From Achromobacter xylosoxidans (GTDB taxonomy: Bacteria > Pseudomonadota > Gammaproteobacteria > Burkholderiales > Burkholderiaceae_B), in contig NZ_MTLG01000075.1 of the NCBI RefSeq assembly GCF_002192695.1, forward strand, positions 124,001-188,000: 64,000 nt of DNA, in the 5' to 3' direction. How positions within the stretch are numbered: the stretch's first letter is position 1; every line of letters starts with the position of its first letter. Below, piece after piece: positions 61,561 to 64,000 of this stretch. Under the pieces are notes generated by a model that saw nothing but the letters and a program-made list of their open reading frames with translations, was not told the origin of the DNA and did not search any database. The translations under genes were made by a program, and so were the position numbers.

Positions 61561-62930
61561 ATGCAATCGATACCCTGGTCGCGCATGTATTGCGCACCCG
61601 TTACGAGGATCTGCCGGCAGCGGCGGTCGACGCGGCCAAGACCTTCGTGCTCGATGCGGTCGGCGTCGGGCTGTCCGGTTCGCGCCATCCGCGCATGGCG
61701 CCGCTGCGCCAGGCCGCGTCGGCGCTGGGAAGCGGCGCAGAGGCCACCGTCTGGGGCAGCGGCGAACGGCTGCCGCTGGCCAGCGCCGTCATGCTCAATG
61801 CCTACCAGGTCTTCAACCAGGAGTTCGACGCCATCCACGACCGGGCCGTGGTGCATGCGTTTGCCTGCATCGTGCCGGCGGCGCTGGGCTACGCGGAGCG
61901 CGAAGGCGGCGTGGACGGCCGCCGGCTGATCACCGCGATTGCGACCGGGCTGGACTTCGCCATCTACGTTGCGCTGGCCCAGCGCGCGCCCATGCGCTTT
62001 TTCCGGCCGGCCATGTGCGGCGGCCTGGGCGCCACGGCCACGCTGTGCAAGCTCGCGGGTTTGGATGAAACCGCCACGCGCGATGCCCTGGGACTGGCGT
62101 ACAGCCACCTTTCCGGCACCATGCAGGCGCATATCGAAGGCTCGCCCGCCGTCGGCCTGCAGGTCGGCCTGAACGCCAGGGCCGCCGTCACGGCTTTTGA
62201 ACTGGCGCGCGCGGGCTTCCCCGGCCCGCGCGACATCCTGGAAGGCCCTTACGGCTACTTCGCGCTTTATGACGCCGGCCAGGCCGACTGGGAGGCGGTG
62301 CGCGTGGACGTGGGCCGGGTGTTCCAGATCACCCGCATGAGCCACAAGCCCTACCCGACCGGCCGCGCCACGCACAGCGGCATCGGCGCCGTGCTGGACC
62401 TGATGCGCCAGCATGCGCTGCAGCCCCAGGACGTGGACAGCATCACGGTCCGGGCGTCCTCGTTGATCGTGCGCCTGGTTGGGCGGCGGGCCCATCCGGG
62501 CATGGATTCCGCGACCGCCAGGCTCTGCATGGGCTACGCCATGGCCACGGCCATGCTGCGCGGCCGGGTCGGCATACCCGATTTCGACCCGGACGCGCTG
62601 GCGCAGGCAAGCACCTTTGAACTGGCCGCCCGCATCCAGGTGATGGATGACGGCAATCCAGATCCCAACGCCATGAGCCCTCAGCGCGTCGAATTGCGGT
62701 TGAAGGACGGCCGGGAGTTCGCGGTCGATATGCCGGCCTTTCCCGGCAGCCCCGAACGCCCCCTGGGCGTGGCGGAACAGGACGCCAAGTTCGACGCCTG
62801 CTGCGCGTCCGCGCAGCCGCCCCTGTCTGCGAACCAGACAAGGGAGCTGGCGTGCAGGCTGCGCGGGCTGGAGGCCGAACAGGACGTGCGCGGAATCGTC
62901 CGCCTGCTGGCGGCCGCGCGCGGCGCCTGA
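61557..62930 (+). CDS. MmgE/PrpD family protein
   Basis: 457 residues, normal for the family. The helical N-terminal domain opens with VAHVLRTRYEDLPAAAVDAAK, has FNQEFDAIHDRAVVHAFACI near 83-102, and KPYPTGRATHSGIGA near 264. The family includes 2-methylcitrate dehydratase, cis-aconitate decarboxylase and iminodisuccinate epimerase, so a dicarboxylic or tricarboxylic acid is the likely substrate. Last gene of the operon, ATGA overlap with the previous one. Confidence 0.88.
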   Translation: MNAIDTLVAHVLRTRYEDLPAAAVDAAKTFVLDAVGVGLSGSRHPRMAPLRQAASALGSGAEATVWGSGERLPLASAVMLNAYQVFNQEFDAIHDRAVVHAFACIVPAALGYAEREGGVDGRRLITAIATGLDFAIYVALAQRAPMRFFRPAMCGGLGATATLCKLAGLDETATRDALGLAYSHLSGTMQAHIEGSPAVGLQVGLNARAAVTAFELARAGFPGPRDILEGPYGYFALYDAGQADWEAVRVDVGRVFQITRMSHKPYPTGRATHSGIGAVLDLMRQHALQPQDVDSITVRASSLIVRLVGRRAHPGMDSATARLCMGYAMATAMLRGRVGIPDFDPDALAQASTFELAARIQVMDDGNPDPNAMSPQRVELRLKDGREFAVDMPAFPGSPERPLGVAEQDAKFDACCASAQPPLSANQTRELACRLRGLEAEQDVRGIVRLLAAARGA

Positions 62931-62954
62931 CCGCGTACCCCCGGACTGGGCGCG

Positions 62955-64000
62955 TCAGTACTTGAAGCTCAAGCGCGCCCAGACCGTGCGGCCCGGCTCG
63001 TTGACCGCGGTGTTGGCGGCATAGCCGAAGCCGGCGTTGCCCGCCAGGTTCAGATGCTCGCTGTAGGTCTTGTTGAACAGATTGTCCACGCCCAGCGACA
63101 GGCGGACCTGCTTGTTGAGCGCATAGCCGCCATTGACGGAGAACACCCCGAAGCCCGCGCTTGGGCCGAAGTCCTTGCCCACGACATTGCCTTCGTTCAG
63201 GGCATAGCGTTTCTGCGCGGCCACGATGCGCCACAGGGCTCCGGCCGACCAGGTGCCGTCGTCGTAGGCAGCGCTGAGCTTGGCCTCCAACGGCGGCATC
63301 TGCGGCAGCGCCTTGCCATCGCTGCGGTTCTCGCCCCAGGCATATGCGAGCGTGGCGCCCAGCTTCCATGAGGGCGCGGGCTTGTATGAGAGGCCGAGTT
63401 CGCCGCCCGCGATGTGCGCGTTGACATTGGTGGCCTGCGACGTCGGACCCATCATGCCGCCCGAGGCGTAGCTGAACAGGATGAAGTCGTCGACGTACCC
63501 CGCGTAGCCCGAGAACCAGGCGTCTAGCGCTTCCGTCTTGTACTGCGCGCCGAAGTCCAGCTGGGTGGTCTTTTCGGGCTTCACGCCCTGGAAGGCGTTG
63601 ACGGAGCCGGCAGGCCCCCGGTCCGGAGAGAACAGCTCCCAGTAGTCCGGGAAGCGCTCGACGTGGCCCAGCCCCACATAGACCGTGGCCGGCAGCGAGG
63701 CCAGATCCTGCTCGTAGCGCAGGAAGCCGCTGGGCAGCGTGTCCTTGCGGCGCTCATCCGCGGTGGGATTGGGCATGGGCATCATCATCGAGCCCGTGTC
63801 CTGGCGGAAATCCTTGGCCGCAGCCCAGTCGATCCGCGCGCCGCCGATGACGCGGCTGTCCTGCGCGGCGCGCCAGGTCAGCTCGCCGAACAGGCCGGTG
63901 TTGGAAAAGTCCGCGTCCTTGACCCAGCTCTGGTTGCTGTAGGGCACCGTGTCGGTACCGTTGCGGGAACGATGGCGGCTCTGCTGGAAATCCAGTCCGG
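62955..64000 (-). CDS. TonB-dependent copper receptor, 3' part
   Basis: About 348 C-terminal residues; the frame (GLDFQQSRHRSRNGTDT..) continues past the window edge, so the start is missing. It is barrel sequence with the features of the OprC-like TonB-copper receptor family: a Met-rich loop (SMMMPMPNPT), QMPPLEAKLSAAYDDGTWSA, KDFGPSAGFGVFSVNGGYAL, and a Phe-Lys-Tyr end (ARLSFKY). It would import copper, or a Cu chelate, across the outer membrane. Convergent with the catabolic operon, 24 nt from its last stop. Confidence 0.85.
   Translation of the reverse strand, partial: GLDFQQSRHRSRNGTDTVPYSNQSWVKDADFSNTGLFGELTWRAAQDSRVIGGARIDWAAAKDFRQDTGSMMMPMPNPTADERRKDTLPSGFLRYEQDLASLPATVYVGLGHVERFPDYWELFSPDRGPAGSVNAFQGVKPEKTTQLDFGAQYKTEALDAWFSGYAGYVDDFILFSYASGGMMGPTSQATNVNAHIAGGELGLSYKPAPSWKLGATLAYAWGENRSDGKALPQMPPLEAKLSAAYDDGTWSAGALWRIVAAQKRYALNEGNVVGKDFGPSAGFGVFSVNGGYALNKQVRLSLGVDNLFNKTYSEHLNLAGNAGFGYAANTAVNEPGRTVWARLSFKY

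Overview
The window is GC-rich (roughly two thirds G+C) DNA with tightly packed genes and many 4-bp ATGA or GTGA overlaps. It carries a tripartite-tricarboxylate (Bug-type) receptor, several ECF sigma/FecR/TonB-receptor sets, RND efflux and many catabolic clusters. This points to a beta-proteobacterium of the Alcaligenaceae, most likely Achromobacter or Bordetella; that is an inference from gene content. I see no rRNA, tRNA, CRISPR array, intact transposase or prophage.

Layout. 0.3-2.7 kb: a lipoprotein penicillin-acylase-family hydrolase. 2.8-10.3 kb: a tight catabolic operon (alpha/beta hydrolase, aryl-acid adenylating ligase, VOC dioxygenase-like protein, salicylyl-CoA-hydroxylase-like flavoprotein, hotdog thioesterase), then a TetR regulator, a large inverted repeat and a Bug solute-binding protein. 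It looks like a pathway for uptake, activation, hydroxylation and ring cleavage of a 2-hydroxylated aromatic acid. 10.5-13.0 kb: a phospholipid-methyltransferase-like enzyme and a SoxC/SorA-type sulfite dehydrogenase with its cytochrome c. 13.0-14.0 kb: a deletion scar where an AraC gene and an aldehyde dehydrogenase gene have both lost their 5' halves. 14.0-17.7 kb: an RpiR-type regulator, an EmrB/QacA-type MFS pump with a TetR regulator, and a second aldehyde dehydrogenase scrap. 17.7-22.0 kb: TonB siderophore receptor, FecR and ECF sigma factor behind a strong Fur-box-like palindrome. 22.1-30.6 kb: a TetR repressor divergent from an RND tripartite pump, followed without a gap by an NDH-2-like flavoprotein and then a membrane protein of unknown function.

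30.6-40.4 kb: an MscS-type channel, then a metal and oxyanion block. It holds rpiB, a molbindin, a superoxide dismutase-rhodanese fusion, a second ChrB domain, chrA and chrB (chromate resistance). Divergent from chrB is a CsoR/InrS-type sensor with an RcnA-like Ni/Co exporter, and then a ZntB-like transporter. 40.5-45.6 kb: a second FecI/FecR/TonB receptor set with a PepSY membrane protein. 45.7-54.7 kb: a secreted papain-like protease, a 2,180-residue glycine-rich autotransporter, a small protein and an Omp85-type barrel without POTRA domains. 54.8-62.9 kb: an MFS importer and a GntR regulator divergent from a six-gene catabolic operon (DUF4089/AtzG-like, amidase, class III CoA transferase, crotonase, PuuE-like deacetylase-fold hydrolase, MmgE/PrpD). 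Identical AT palindromes lie in front of both transcription units. 62.9 kb to the end: the 3' part of a TonB-dependent copper receptor.

The best candidates for an undescribed system are the GntR-controlled operon at 57.1-62.9 kb, possibly cyclic-imide or half-amide catabolism feeding an unusual CoA-ester route, and the aryl-acid operon at 2.8-10.3 kb, whose mix of ligase, flavoprotein hydroxylase, thioesterase and VOC enzyme matches no single textbook pathway.
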